NCBI GenBank assembly: GCA_030715195.1
Contig: JAUYVI010000007.1
Location: 248,001-312,000 of the forward strand
Source: Dongia sedimenti
GTDB taxonomy: Bacteria; Pseudomonadota; Alphaproteobacteria; Dongiales; Dongiaceae
Direction: 5' to 3'
Length of the DNA: 64,000 nt
Shown here: positions 17,230 to 26,027 of the stretch, one piece after another
Position numbering within the stretch: the stretch's first letter is position 1
Layout: each line of letters opens with the position of its first letter
Program-made: the position numbers and the translations under genes
Notes under the pieces: model-generated
Seen by the model: the letters and a program-made list of their open reading frames with translations, nothing else
Database searches by the model: none
What the model was told of the DNA's origin: nothing

Positions 17230-18651
17230 ATGACGCTTCCCCTACACGAGCAGAAGATGATTGAAGATTTCTTCGCTGCGATTGAACCATTCGAGGCGGC
17301 GCATCGGAATTGCAGCTTTTCTTACCTTGCGGTCAAACACGAGAGTGCCTTCGTCCTTGTTCAAGGTGTCATCTATCTCACGCCTTTTCCCAAGCTGCCG
17401 CATTCGCACTTCACGTCGGAAAATGTTTGGGCCGGACGCTATCTTTTGGCCGACCTGGGCCAATCCGCCCGCGAACTGGTCCGCCAACTGCTGTTGGGTC
17501 GCGTGAGCACGCCGCAGGGCGAAGTAGTCTTCCCCACAACCCAAGACGGCGCCCATTCGGCGTGGATGCAGCCGTTCCACCCGATAGGACTACAGAATCA
17601 GAATCGGACAATGGTGCTGCAGATCAAGGGTGGCGATCAGCAATCCTACATTCGTCAGCCGTTTTTTGATTGGGAGCTCAAGGCGGCGTCTATGCCCTTC
17701 GATAGCCTTCAGGAACTCACGAACGAATATGGCGTCGGCGGTCTATTCAACGATCGAGTTACCGTCGAGATATACTCGCCGAACATGGCTGCCGTTGATT
17801 TTACCTCGCCGATTGCCGGCACCGAGGCGGAAATCGTCGTCCGTCTCGCCAACGGCCTTCTACCCGACAACTTCGCCCTGGGGATTAAGATTCTACATCA
17901 AGGGAGGGTTACTGAGAGGCGGCGCCGTGACGGCCGTGACTTCCGATGGTCCCAAGAGCCAGATTTCCAGCGAGGCACACTCGCCGTCACTATCCCTGAG
18001 GCGGCTGTACTTCAGTGCGTTGCGAGCTATAACGGCGTTGCCCAGCATTTCGGCTGGCTCGCAGACCCGACGACTACGCAGAACCCGCGTCGAGCCGTTT
18101 ACGAGACATTCGACCCCCAGCTCGCTCTTCTGTCCGAGATCTGCAATCGTCCTACGATGAGAGGCCAGCAGGCCAGAGACCTCGAGAGTGCCGTCGCCTG
18201 GCTGCTTTGGATCCTTGGCTTCAGCGTGACGCAGCTGGGCAATACACCCAGCATGCAGGATGCGGCCGACTTACTGGCGACTGCGCCGACTGGACATTTC
18301 GGTGTAGTCGAAGTGACGACAGGCATGCTGAAAGCCGAAAACAAACTCTCGCTGCTCCATGATCGCGCCCAGGCCGTGCGGCGCAACCTTGAATTATCCG
18401 GCTTCAAGAACCAGCGTATCCTCACGATTATGGTCACGTCCCAGCCAAGATCGGACGTCGAAGTCGATCTAGATCAGGCCGAGAAGCTCGGCATTCTCGT
18501 CATGACCCGAGAGGATCTAAACGAGATGATCCAACGCTCGCGCTTCCCTCAGAACGCCGACAGGCTTTTTGAAGAAGCCGAAGGTCGAACAAAGGCGGCG
18601 CTTGCCAAGTACAATCCACAGCCCTTGACCGCCCTGGAAGGCGGCGCGTGA
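17230..18651 (+). CDS. Uncharacterised protein with a nuclease-like C-terminal domain
   Basis: A 473-aa soluble protein, divergent from the TIR operon across about 270 bp. The first 300 residues are unrecognised. The segment 315-380 has the spacing of a PD-(D/E)xK-type restriction-endonuclease core: a helix with Glu (DLESAVAWLLWILGF), then QDAADLLA (Asp344/347), then strand FGVVEVTTG (Glu361, Thr in place of Lys) followed by KLSLLHDRA. The glutamate two places before a Thr with a Lys later in the helix is seen in variant families of this fold. No start alternative is obvious. This could be a stand-alone restriction or abortive-infection nuclease; catalytic activity is not certain. Confidence 0.7.
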   Translation: MTLPLHEQKMIEDFFAAIEPFEAAHRNCSFSYLAVKHESAFVLVQGVIYLTPFPKLPHSHFTSENVWAGRYLLADLGQSARELVRQLLLGRVSTPQGEVVFPTTQDGAHSAWMQPFHPIGLQNQNRTMVLQIKGGDQQSYIRQPFFDWELKAASMPFDSLQELTNEYGVGGLFNDRVTVEIYSPNMAAVDFTSPIAGTEAEIVVRLANGLLPDNFALGIKILHQGRVTERRRRDGRDFRWSQEPDFQRGTLAVTIPEAAVLQCVASYNGVAQHFGWLADPTTTQNPRRAVYETFDPQLALLSEICNRPTMRGQQARDLESAVAWLLWILGFSVTQLGNTPSMQDAADLLATAPTGHFGVVEVTTGMLKAENKLSLLHDRAQAVRRNLELSGFKNQRILTIMVTSQPRSDVEVDLDQAEKLGILVMTREDLNEMIQRSRFPQNADRLFEEAEGRTKAALAKYNPQPLTALEGGA

Positions 18652-18826
18652 GCCAACGGCGCCATTCATGATCGACGACCATGCCACTCAGATCGAAGCT
18701 CCTCCCGGCGTCGGCAGCGACTGCATAGGAGATCCGCGCTTCACAAGAGCCGGGCTCTTCTCATCGGCTCACAGCGATTTGATCGCTCACTGATACGCCG
18801 ATTTTCGCTTTCGTCTGCTTCCCCCA

Positions 18827-18862
18827 TGCTTCCCCGGCATCATGCCGAAGGGCGGGGAAGCA
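18827..18862. repeat. 9-bp inverted repeat beside the tRNA scar
   Basis: TGCTTCCCC (18827-18835) and GGGGAAGCA (18854-18862) form a perfect 9-bp stem around an 18-nt centre that itself contains GGCAT/ATGCC. It sits 30 bp from the tRNA-Gly fragment. It may be a terminator for the gene at 17230-18651 or part of the recombination site of the element. Confidence 0.5.
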
Positions 18863-18891
18863 AGTCTTCGCGATGTAAGTGATTGATATTT

Positions 18892-18936
18892 TGGAGCGGG
18901 CGAAGGGATTCGAACCCTCGACCCCAACCTTGGCAA
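18892..18936 (-). other. 3' half of a tRNA-Gly(GCC) gene, probable attachment-site scar
   Basis: Read on the minus strand, the segment contains an anticodon loop with GCC, a GGGGTCG variable region, a T-arm (GAGGGTTCGAATCCC), the acceptor 3' strand CGCCCGC and an encoded CCA. It stops in the anticodon loop: the bases on the higher-coordinate side do not form a D-arm or 5' acceptor strand, so it cannot be a working tRNA. Such 3' halves are the hallmark of tyrosine-integrase attachment sites in tRNA genes. The only intact tRNA-Gly in the window (29015-29088) has anticodon CCC and differs at many positions, so this piece derives from another isoacceptor. Confidence 0.85.
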
Positions 18937-19039
18937 AATCCAAGTGGCTCGCCTTCTAGCAGATCCACCCAACCTTCGTGCCGGCGCTCCGCGTCATTGT
19001 CAGATAACATCAGTGTCGTGGTTTTATGCGAGAACAGAC

Positions 19040-20440
19040 CTAGTCCAGCACTTTGCCGGGGTTGACGAGGCCTACGGGGTCGAGCGCCTTCTTGATTCGT
19101 TGCATCAGCGCGAGTTCCGCCGGCGTTCGCGTCAACTCGAGATAGGGTTTCTTCAGGAGACCGATCCCGTGTTCGGCGGAAATCGTGCCGCCGTGTTTTT
19201 GCACCAGGCGATAAACGACGTCGTCAATCTTGGCGTGCGGCTGCTCTTCAGCATCGGGCACAAAAGTGATGATGTGCATGTTGCCGTCGGCGATATGCCC
19301 GTAGAACAGTGCGCGGCAGCCCGGAATCTGGCTTACGAGTGTGGCCCGGCATTCTATGGCATAGGCGTCCATGCTGCCCACCGGCAGGCCGATGTCGAAG
19401 GAGGAATGTGGGCCGACCACCTGGCGGAACTCGGCGGCCGCATCGCGCGTCGCCCAGAAGGCCTGGACGTCCGCCACCGATCGTGCGACGGCGGCATCGG
19501 TTATGATGCTGGCTTCGGCCTGGCGTTCGAGCCAGGTCTGGAAGCGCTCGGGATCGTCTTCCTCGCTGCTGCCTTGCGCCTCGACCAGCACGTAGAAGGG
19601 ATGCGCGGAGGACAGCGGGTCGCGTACGTTCTTCACCCGGCGTGTCGCGATTTCCCAGTAGTCGGGCCACATGACCTCGAAAGCGGACAGCATCGGTCCC
19701 AACCCCCGACGCGCGCCGCCGAGTAGGGCCAGCACGGCGTCGTAATCGGCGAGCCCGCACAGCGCCGCCATCGTGCAGGCGGGCTTTGGATGCAGGCGGA
19801 GCACGATCCGGGTCACCACGCCGAGCGTGCCCTCGCTGCCGATGAACAACTGCTTCCAGTCGTAGCCGGCGTTGTTCTTCAGCATCTTGTTGAGGCTGGT
19901 GACCAGCGTCCCGTCCGAGAGCACGGCTTCTAGCCCGAGCACCAGCTCCCGCATCATGCCGTAGCGGATCACGCGGTTGCCGCCGGCATTGGTGGAGAGA
20001 TTGCCGCCGACGCTGCAGGATCCTCTGGCGCCGAGGTCGAGCGCGAAAAAAAAGCCCGCGTCGTCAGCCGCGCGCTGCACGACCTCGAGCGGCGTCCCGG
20101 CGCGCACCGTCATGGTGGCGGAGTGAATGTCGATCTCTTCGACGCCGACCAGCTGCTCCAGCGACAGCACTACTGAGCCTTCGACCGGCCGTGCGCCGCC
20201 GGCAAGCCCGGTTAAGCCGCCTTGCGGAACCACCGCGATACCGTGTTCGACGCAGATCCGCATAGCTTGAGCCACGCCTTCCGGGTTCGACGGGCGTACC
20301 AGCGCCAGCGGACGCAGTGGCGGCAGCGTGCTCCAGTCCTTTTCGTTGCGGGCCGGGATATCCGGTCCGGAAAGGACGGCCGTTCCCAGTGCCGCCTGCA
20401 GGGCCGCGACGACCCCACGGCGTGGGACCACGGCCGTCAT
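19040..20440 (-). CDS. FAD-linked 2-hydroxyacid oxidase/dehydrogenase, GlcD/D-lactate dehydrogenase type
   Basis: A 466-aa VAO-family flavoprotein. The FAD-binding part has VVPQGGLTGLAGGA (about residue 72) and GGNLSTNAGGNRVIRYG (about 150). The C-terminal substrate domain has YGHIADGNMH and the closing EHGIGLLKKPYL, as in GlcD, D-lactate and D-2-hydroxyglutarate dehydrogenases. The expected reaction is oxidation of a D-2-hydroxy acid to a 2-oxo acid. The ATG at 20440 overlaps the aldolase stop by 4 bp; the longer upstream frame is a shadow. It is the last gene of the sugar-uptake operon, so it probably works on a product of the imported compound; which one is unknown. Confidence 0.9.
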   Translation of the reverse strand: MTAVVPRRGVVAALQAALGTAVLSGPDIPARNEKDWSTLPPLRPLALVRPSNPEGVAQAMRICVEHGIAVVPQGGLTGLAGGARPVEGSVVLSLEQLVGVEEIDIHSATMTVRAGTPLEVVQRAADDAGFFFALDLGARGSCSVGGNLSTNAGGNRVIRYGMMRELVLGLEAVLSDGTLVTSLNKMLKNNAGYDWKQLFIGSEGTLGVVTRIVLRLHPKPACTMAALCGLADYDAVLALLGGARRGLGPMLSAFEVMWPDYWEIATRRVKNVRDPLSSAHPFYVLVEAQGSSEEDDPERFQTWLERQAEASIITDAAVARSVADVQAFWATRDAAAEFRQVVGPHSSFDIGLPVGSMDAYAIECRATLVSQIPGCRALFYGHIADGNMHIITFVPDAEEQPHAKIDDVVYRLVQKHGGTISAEHGIGLLKKPYLELTRTPAELALMQRIKKALDPVGLVNPGKVLD

Positions 20441-21231
20441 CGGCTGTCTCCCTTCCGCTGCTGCTGAAACGAACGCTGCTCGCGAACGCTCGCCTGGGCG
20501 GAATCGCGCAGCAAGATCACGTCGAGGGCGACCGGCACCATCTGATACCCGGCGGCGAACAGTTGCTGCCAGGTGGCGCCGGCGCTGGGCACAGTGCCCA
20601 TCCATTTGCCGGACGACCGGATCGCCGCTTCGGTGCGGGCGACCAGCGCGCGCACATCGGGATGATCGAGTTGCTCCAGTCGGCCGATCGAGCCCGCCAT
20701 GTCGTTGCAGCCGATGAAGGCGACGTCGATGCCGGGTACCGCGGCGATGGCCGCGGCCTGTTCGGCGGCCGCCGCCGATTCGATCTGCACGATCAGGAGC
20801 AAGTTGTCGTTGGCACGGTGGATGTAGTCCGTCACCTTGCCGTAGCTCGATGCGCGCACCACGCCGGCGGCATAGCCGCGGCTGCCTTGTGGGGGATAGC
20901 GACAGGCGCGCACTGCGGCTTCAGCCTCGGCGGCGGTTTCGACCGACGGAATCATGATGCTGTCGGCGCCGGCGTCCAGGATGCGCTTCAGGAAGATCGG
21001 ATCGTTCGAGGGTACGCGAATGACGGCCGGCGTCTCGGTGAGCTGCGCCGCGCGCAGCATCTGGAGCGCGTCGCCGAGATCGCCCTGACCGTGCTCGAGG
21101 TCGATCAGCAGGAAATCGAAGCCGGCATGGCCCAGGATCTCGACATTGGTGGCGCTGCCGGTCTCGACCCAGCAGCCGAAGATGGGCTCGCCATTGGCCA
21201 GATTCCGCTTCAGGACATTCTCTCGGTACAT
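20437..21231 (-). CDS. HpcH/HpaI-family aldolase
   Basis: A 264-aa class II aldolase of the HpcH/HpaI (2-keto-3-deoxy sugar acid or 4-hydroxy-2-oxoacid) family. Visible marks are GCWVETGSATNVEILGHAGF, the base-containing DLEHGQGD, the metal ligand Glu in VQIES and Asp in IGCNDMAGSIG. These enzymes split 2-oxo-4-hydroxy acids to pyruvate or a related oxoacid plus an aldehyde. The ATG at 21231 gives the normal family length; the long upstream extension is spurious. It lies 29 bp after a permease gene and overlaps the FAD oxidase gene by 4 bp, so it belongs to the catabolic part of the operon. Confidence 0.9.
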   Translation of the reverse strand: MYRENVLKRNLANGEPIFGCWVETGSATNVEILGHAGFDFLLIDLEHGQGDLGDALQMLRAAQLTETPAVIRVPSNDPIFLKRILDAGADSIMIPSVETAAEAEAAVRACRYPPQGSRGYAAGVVRASSYGKVTDYIHRANDNLLLIVQIESAAAAEQAAAIAAVPGIDVAFIGCNDMAGSIGRLEQLDHPDVRALVARTEAAIRSSGKWMGTVPSAGATWQQLFAAGYQMVPVALDVILLRDSAQASVREQRSFQQQRKGDSR

Positions 21232-21260
21232 GGTGTCTCGCTTGATTGAAAATGGGGTCT

Positions 21261-22265
21261 TCAGGACGTCCCGGAATGTGCGTCGGCGGCCTCGAGGGCT
21301 TGGCGGTCGGTTGCAGGCCGCCGTGCGCCGCCGAACTTGCGTCGCGCCCCGGCCGCGACAATGACGGCGATGATGACCAGGCCGGTCAGCACCAACCGGG
21401 GTCCGGCATCGGTACCGAAGGTGTTCAGCATCACCTGCAGAAATACCAAGAACAGCGCGGCACCCCACAGGCCAGGCACATTGGCGCGGCCGCCGGAGAC
21501 CGAGGTGCCGCCGATCACCACGACGGCAATCGAGGCCAGCAGGTACTCGTTGCCGATGTCGATTGAAGCGCCGCGGAAATAGCCGGCGAGCAGCGCACCG
21601 TTCAGGCCGCCGAGCGCGCCGGCGAGGATATAGGTCAAGCAGCGGATCCGCTCGACCGGCACACCGGCGAGCCAGGCTGCCCGCGGATTCTGGCCGATGG
21701 CGAGGACCGACCGCCCGTAGATCGTGCGGGACAGCACGACGCCGGCGCCGATGGTGAAGATGAGCGTGACGACAGCGAGCACGGAAACGCCGCCGACCTG
21801 CAGGCTGGTCAGATCGGCGAAGCCTGGCGGCGGCTTGATCTGCAGGCCGCGGCCGTAGCTGATGTCGATCGACTGTATGATGAAGCTCGCCGACAGAGTG
21901 GCGATGATCGGCGGAATCCGCAAAGCCCGGATCAGCAGGTAATTGGCGAGGCCGATCGCGACGCCGCCGGCGATCGCGGCCGCGATTCCAACCGGGACCA
22001 TCGCATCGTCGCCGGCCATCACCTTCATGGCGATGGCGCTGGCGAGACCGATATTGGCAGGAAGCGAGAGATCGACGTTGCCGGGACCGAGCGTGATCAC
22101 GAACATCTGCGCGACGCCGACGATTACCGTAAAGACCGCTAGCGAAAGCGTCGCGCTCAGCATGCCGCCGGCGCCGCGACCGCCGGTGAAGGCGATCGTG
22201 ACGCCGAAGACCACGGCGGCGCCGGCGAAGGACCAGATCCAGGGCTTGCCGAGCAGGCGCTCCAT
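21261..22265 (-). CDS. CUT2-type sugar ABC transporter permease (second)
   Basis: A 334-aa RbsC/BPD_transp_2 permease with eight to ten hydrophobic segments and the family marks VITLGPGNVDLSLPANIGL and AGALGGLNGALLAGYFRGAS followed by IAVVVIGGTSVSGGRAN. It starts 4 bp after the preceding permease gene and is about 40% alike by eye in these blocks, so the two probably form a heterodimeric pore. The C-terminus is basic. The substrate is not determined by the sequence. Confidence 0.93.
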   Translation of the reverse strand: MERLLGKPWIWSFAGAAVVFGVTIAFTGGRGAGGMLSATLSLAVFTVIVGVAQMFVITLGPGNVDLSLPANIGLASAIAMKVMAGDDAMVPVGIAAAIAGGVAIGLANYLLIRALRIPPIIATLSASFIIQSIDISYGRGLQIKPPPGFADLTSLQVGGVSVLAVVTLIFTIGAGVVLSRTIYGRSVLAIGQNPRAAWLAGVPVERIRCLTYILAGALGGLNGALLAGYFRGASIDIGNEYLLASIAVVVIGGTSVSGGRANVPGLWGAALFLVFLQVMLNTFGTDAGPRLVLTGLVIIAVIVAAGARRKFGGARRPATDRQALEAADAHSGTS

Positions 22266-22269
22266 GAAC

Positions 22270-23235
22270 CTATGCCTCCCGCCGGCTGATCAGGGCGCGG
22301 GCGGCCAGCACGATGATCAGGATCGCGCCATTGGCGCCGACCTGCCAGTCAGGCGGGATCCGCATGAACGACAAGAGCGAGGAGGATGCGAGCGCCAAGG
22401 TGAGGGCGCCGACCACCGCGCCGACCGGCGAGACCCGGCCACCGACGAACTCGCCGCCGCCGAGGATCACGCCGGCGATCGAGAGCAGGGTGTAGCCGGC
22501 GCCGATGTTGGGATCTCCTGCGGTGGTCAGTCCGATCAGCGACAGGCCAGAGAGCACGCCGAAGAATCCGGCCAAGGCGAAGGCGACGATCTTGGCCTTG
22601 AGCAGCGACCACCCTGCGCGGCTGATCGCCGCGGCGTTGCCGCCCGCGCCGCGCAGGATGGCGCCATAGGAGCTGCGCATCAGACCGACATGAACCACGC
22701 CTGCGATCACCAGTGCGGCGATCACCGGGAAGGGCACGAAGGGGGTGTGGAAGGTCATCAGACGGTGCAACCATTCGGACGCATGACCACCGGGCTTGGG
22801 CAGTACCATGATCGCCAGCCCTTGCCAGACGAAGCTCATGCCGAGCGTCACGACGATCGATGGCAGGTCGAACACGTAGACCAGCGCGCCGACTGCGGCA
22901 TAGATCAGAATGCCGCCGAGCAGCATGGCGATGCCCAGTTCCGGTTGGTCCGCCAGCCAGACCGCGGTGACGCAACCCACGAAGCTCACGAAGAACCCGA
23001 TCGAGAGGTCTAGATCGTTGATCGTGATGACGAACATCTGGGCGATGGTGGCCAGCGCGATCGGGATCGCCAGGTTCAGCATCAGGTTGAAGCCGAGATA
23101 GCTGATCGCGCGGGGGTTCATCCAGGCGATGCCGGCCAGGATGAGAACAAGCGAGATCGCCGGCAAGGCGGTCCGCAACAAGCGGCGGCCTTGTGCGAGA
23201 CTGCCCGGCGACGGCACGACGCTGGCGAAGCTCAT
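22270..23235 (-). CDS. CUT2-type sugar ABC transporter permease (first)
   Basis: A 321-aa RbsC-type inner-membrane permease. Key segments are [36 protein letters not shown] and [18 protein letters not shown], placed as in other BPD_transp_2 members. It overlaps the ATPase gene by 4 bp. It and the next permease (21261-22265) form a two-permease CUT2 system, a common variation of the one-permease Rbs type. Confidence 0.93.
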   Translation of the reverse strand: MSFASVVPSPGSLAQGRRLLRTALPAISLVLILAGIAWMNPRAISYLGFNLMLNLAIPIALATIAQMFVITINDLDLSIGFFVSFVGCVTAVWLADQPELGIAMLLGGILIYAAVGALVYVFDLPSIVVTLGMSFVWQGLAIMVLPKPGGHASEWLHRLMTFHTPFVPFPVIAALVIAGVVHVGLMRSSYGAILRGAGGNAAAISRAGWSLLKAKIVAFALAGFFGVLSGLSLIGLTTAGDPNIGAGYTLLSIAGVILGGGEFVGGRVSPVGAVVGALTLALASSSLLSFMRIPPDWQVGANGAILIIVLAARALISRREA

Positions 23236-24698
23236 GCCGGTCGCTGCTCCTGGAAGGAGGATTGTATCACCTTCTCTTCGCTGAGCTCGTCATGGTGAAG
23301 GTCCGCCACGATCCTGCCGTTGCGGAATACATAGACATGATCGCAATGCCCGAGCTCTTCTAGCTCGGTGGTGTACCAGATAAAGGTACGACCTTTGGCT
23401 GCTTCGGCATGGATCATGTCGTAGACTTCGAGCTTGGTGGCGACATCGACGCCGCGCATCGGATCGTCCATCAGGACGATCGCCGCGTCGGAGCCCAGCG
23501 CCCGCGCGAACAGAACCTTCTGCTGGTTTCCGCCGGAGAGCCAGAGGATGTTGGCATGGACATCCTGGGCGCGGATTCCGATGCGGCGGCGCCAGGATTC
23601 CGCGTGCTCGGCCTCCATCTCCGGCGAGAGAAAAATGCCGCGCTTCAAGCGATTGAGCGAACGGATGCCGATGTTCTCGGCGATCGACCAGAAGGGAAAG
23701 ACGCCGTCGGACTGACGATCGCCCGCCACCAGGGCGACCGGTGCGGTTACCTTCAGGCCGTCGGCCGGATGCTCGCTGGCGGCGAATACATCCAGGAGGA
23801 ACTTCGTCTGGCCATGGCCGGCGAGCCCGGCCAAGCCAATGATCTCGCCGGCCCGAGCCGTGACCGGCTTGGCGCCGTCGTTTTTTTCAGCGCGGGCCAG
23901 GACTCGGATTTCGCCGGCTTGGCGCACCTTCACCCGGGTCGGGCGCGCGGTTGCGGCCTCCGCACCCATGGCGGCAACCAGCCGGTCTCGGGTGAAGGCC
24001 CGTGCCTGGTCGGCGGCGACGATGCGGCCGTCGCGCAGCACCACCACGCGGTCGCAGTGATGGAGAATCTCGTTGAGGAGATGGGAGATCAGGATGCAGC
24101 TTCCGCCGCCAGCAACGAAGCGCCGGACGAAGGAGAGCAATTGGCCGGCGGTGTGCGCGTCAAGCGAGGACGTCGGCTCGTCGAGGATCACCAGGCGCAG
24201 CGGCGCATCGGTGACGGTGAAGGCGCGCGCGACCTCCACCATCTGGCGCCGGCCGATCGAAAGGTCGGACACGGTTGCGCCGGGCTGGATCTTGTGGTCG
24301 GGGAAGATCGTGTCGAGTTGCTTCAGGATGAGCGCGCCGGCGCGCCGGCGCCAGCCGAAGCCGCGCAGCGTCCGGTGAAAGACCCGGGCGTTCTCCGCCA
24401 CCGTGAGGTTGGGACAGAGCGACAATTCCTGGAACACGCAGCGAATTCCGAGCCGGTGTGCTGCCGCGACGCCATAGGCAGGCTGCGCTGTACCGCCGAC
24501 CGCGATGCCGCCGCAGGTCGGCGGCAGGGTGCCGGCAAGAATATGCATCAGGGTCGACTTGCCGGCGCCGTTATGGCCGACCAGCCCGACACACTCGCCG
24601 GCATCGACATGAAAGTCGATGCCGGCCAGGGCGCGGACGTTGCCGAAGCTCATGGCGACCGCTTCGCAGCGGACCACTTCTCCGGCATCGGGGGACAT
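23232..24698 (-). CDS. CUT2-type sugar ABC transporter ATPase (two fused nucleotide-binding domains)
   Basis: A 488-aa RbsA-like ATPase. Domain 1 has Walker [11 protein letters not shown], signature [10 protein letters not shown] and Walker [13 protein letters not shown]. Domain 2 has a degenerate Walker A (GLAGHGQTK), signature LSGGNQQKV and [12 protein letters not shown], the normal asymmetry for this family. The ATG at 24698 precedes the first domain directly; a frame extending to 25352 is the shadow of the binding-protein gene. Spacing to that gene is 14 bp. The domain 1 signature is non-canonical (LSIGR in place of LSGGQ), which also occurs in relatives. Confidence 0.93.
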   Translation of the reverse strand: MSPDAGEVVRCEAVAMSFGNVRALAGIDFHVDAGECVGLVGHNGAGKSTLMHILAGTLPPTCGGIAVGGTAQPAYGVAAAHRLGIRCVFQELSLCPNLTVAENARVFHRTLRGFGWRRRAGALILKQLDTIFPDHKIQPGATVSDLSIGRRQMVEVARAFTVTDAPLRLVILDEPTSSLDAHTAGQLLSFVRRFVAGGGSCILISHLLNEILHHCDRVVVLRDGRIVAADQARAFTRDRLVAAMGAEAATARPTRVKVRQAGEIRVLARAEKNDGAKPVTARAGEIIGLAGLAGHGQTKFLLDVFAASEHPADGLKVTAPVALVAGDRQSDGVFPFWSIAENIGIRSLNRLKRGIFLSPEMEAEHAESWRRRIGIRAQDVHANILWLSGGNQQKVLFARALGSDAAIVLMDDPMRGVDVATKLEVYDMIHAEAAKGRTFIWYTTELEELGHCDHVYVFRNGRIVADLHHDELSEEKVIQSSFQEQRPA

Positions 24699-24712
24699 GG
24701 TTTGCAATGCGG

Positions 24713-25729
24713 CTACTTCTTCGCGTCGGCGATCGCCTTCTCGACTTCTTCCTGAGTGTATTCGGTGTTGGCGACGCTGCCGGCCGGGGTGTTCTTCAGA
24801 TAGTCGTCGAGCTGTTCGGGATCGATGGTGAGAATGCCCATCGGCACTTCCTTCGGCACTTCCTTGCCGTCGAGGATCTGCTGGGCGACCCAGAAGGCGA
24901 AAGTGACCATGCCGGGCGCTTCCGAAGCCGACCACGTGTCGTAGCCGCCGTGATCGCGCTGCTCCTTCCACCAGGCGAGCTCGTCCTGGCGATTGCCGAG
25001 CATGATCAACGGCATCGGCCGGCCGGCTGACTTGAAGGCTTGTGCCGTGCCGTAGCCGTCGCCGCCCTGATCGATCACACCGGCGATCTCCGGGAGGGAT
25101 GGCAGCACGGTGGCGACCGCCTTCTGCGCGGTCGTCTGGTCCCAGTTGCCATAGACCGAGTTCACGATCTTCAGGTTGGGATGCTTGGCGATCTCCGACA
25201 TGACGCCACGGGTGATGTCGTCGTCGATGCTGGTGCCCGCGAGACCGCGCACATAGAGAATGTTGCCGCCGTTCGGCAGGCGCTTGGCCACTTGGCGCAC
25301 CTGCTCGGCGCCATAGGTCTCGGCGAGATCGACCGTAACCTTGTAGGCGCACGGCTCGGTCACGAGACCGTCGAAAGCGACCACCACGATGCCGGCATTG
25401 CAGGCCTGTTTTACCGCGCCGTTCAGCGCGTCGGGCGAGGCGGCGTCGATGACGATCGCGTCATATCCCTGCAGGATCAGGTTCTGGATCTGTGCGGCCT
25501 GGGTCGGCGCCTCCTTGTCGGCGGTGGTGTAGGCGTCCGCCGCGGCGACGATCTTGTCGGCGATTGCCTGCTTCCCGATCTTGTCCCAGCTCTGGAGCAT
25601 GGCTTGGCGCCAGGAATTGCCGGCATAATTGTTGGAAAGCGCAATGCGCTTGCCCGCGGTGTCGGCCATCGCGCCCGATGCCAGGACCAGCATCGCGGAC
25701 GCGGTCAAGAGTGCAGCTCTTATTTTCAT
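24713..25729 (-). CDS. Periplasmic sugar-binding protein of a CUT2 ABC transporter
   Basis: A 338-aa secreted binding protein with signal peptide ([20 protein letters not shown], cleaved near MADTAG) and a type I periplasmic-binding fold: [14 protein letters not shown] start, [27 protein letters not shown], and [15 protein letters not shown]. The start at 25729 follows GGAGG with ideal spacing. It is the first gene of the operon SBP-ATPase-permease-permease-aldolase-oxidase. The ligand is probably a sugar or sugar acid; the downstream aldolase and FAD oxidase favour an acid or a compound degraded by way of a 2-oxo-3-deoxy acid. Confidence 0.92.
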   Translation of the reverse strand: MKIRAALLTASAMLVLASGAMADTAGKRIALSNNYAGNSWRQAMLQSWDKIGKQAIADKIVAAADAYTTADKEAPTQAAQIQNLILQGYDAIVIDAASPDALNGAVKQACNAGIVVVAFDGLVTEPCAYKVTVDLAETYGAEQVRQVAKRLPNGGNILYVRGLAGTSIDDDITRGVMSEIAKHPNLKIVNSVYGNWDQTTAQKAVATVLPSLPEIAGVIDQGGDGYGTAQAFKSAGRPMPLIMLGNRQDELAWWKEQRDHGGYDTWSASEAPGMVTFAFWVAQQILDGKEVPKEVPMGILTIDPEQLDDYLKNTPAGSVANTEYTQEEVEKAIADAKK

Positions 25730-25897
25730 CAAAATCCTCCCAGTCTCATCATTGAATGACGTGCATTGCCGCCCCGCCGTTGTCGGCGGTGACGCAATCC
25801 GGTTGTGAGCGGCGTGGCACGGCACTGCCGCGTCGAAACGCGCGCTCGGTCATGGGTGTTCGCATCCTCCGTCCGACGGGTTGGGTCTCGTCGGTTG

Positions 25898-25934
25898 TTC
25901 TAGAGTGTTGAACCTAAGGTACAGTATGTAGGTT
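25898..25934. promoter_or_regulatory. Possible GntR operator upstream of the sugar operon
   Basis: The 298-bp gap before the binding-protein gene has no gene and should contain the operon promoter. Within it AGGTACAGT (25917-25925, minus strand ACTGTACCT) resembles ACTGTATCT upstream of gntR at 26762-26770, and both regions also share TCTAGAGT (25899-25906 and 26768-26775). The words are short, so this is a weak prediction. Confidence 0.3.
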
Positions 25935-26027
25935 GAGGGCGCAAGGCGTATGCGGGGGCCGTCGGAATGGCTCGGATCAAGGCGGGTTGGGAATGTTTCG
26001 GGGTGGACTGAGAGCCGCGCGTCGCGG

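Larger units (their letters stand above)
1..18936. mobile_element. End portion of a trb-type integrative conjugative element
   Basis: Relaxase, TraG, CopG, trbB-C-D-E-J-L-F-G-I, DUF2274 and DUF736 form a complete alphaproteobacterial mating module, followed by a cargo block and a tRNA-Gly(GCC) 3' half. The other end (integrase, origin of transfer, first half of the relaxase) is outside the window, so integration on the chromosome as opposed to a plasmid is inferred from the tRNA scar and the chromosomal genes that follow. The exact end base is uncertain. Confidence 0.7.

Noticed and set aside
19040..20605. Longer frame for the FAD oxidase starting at 20605.
   Set aside because: The first 55 codons overlap the aldolase gene and have no family likeness; the ATG at 20440 overlaps the aldolase stop by 4 bp.
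23232..25352. 706-aa frame that would fuse an extra domain to the CUT2 ATPase.
   Set aside because: The additional part is an Arg-rich out-of-frame reading of the sugar-binding-protein gene; the ATPase begins at 24698.
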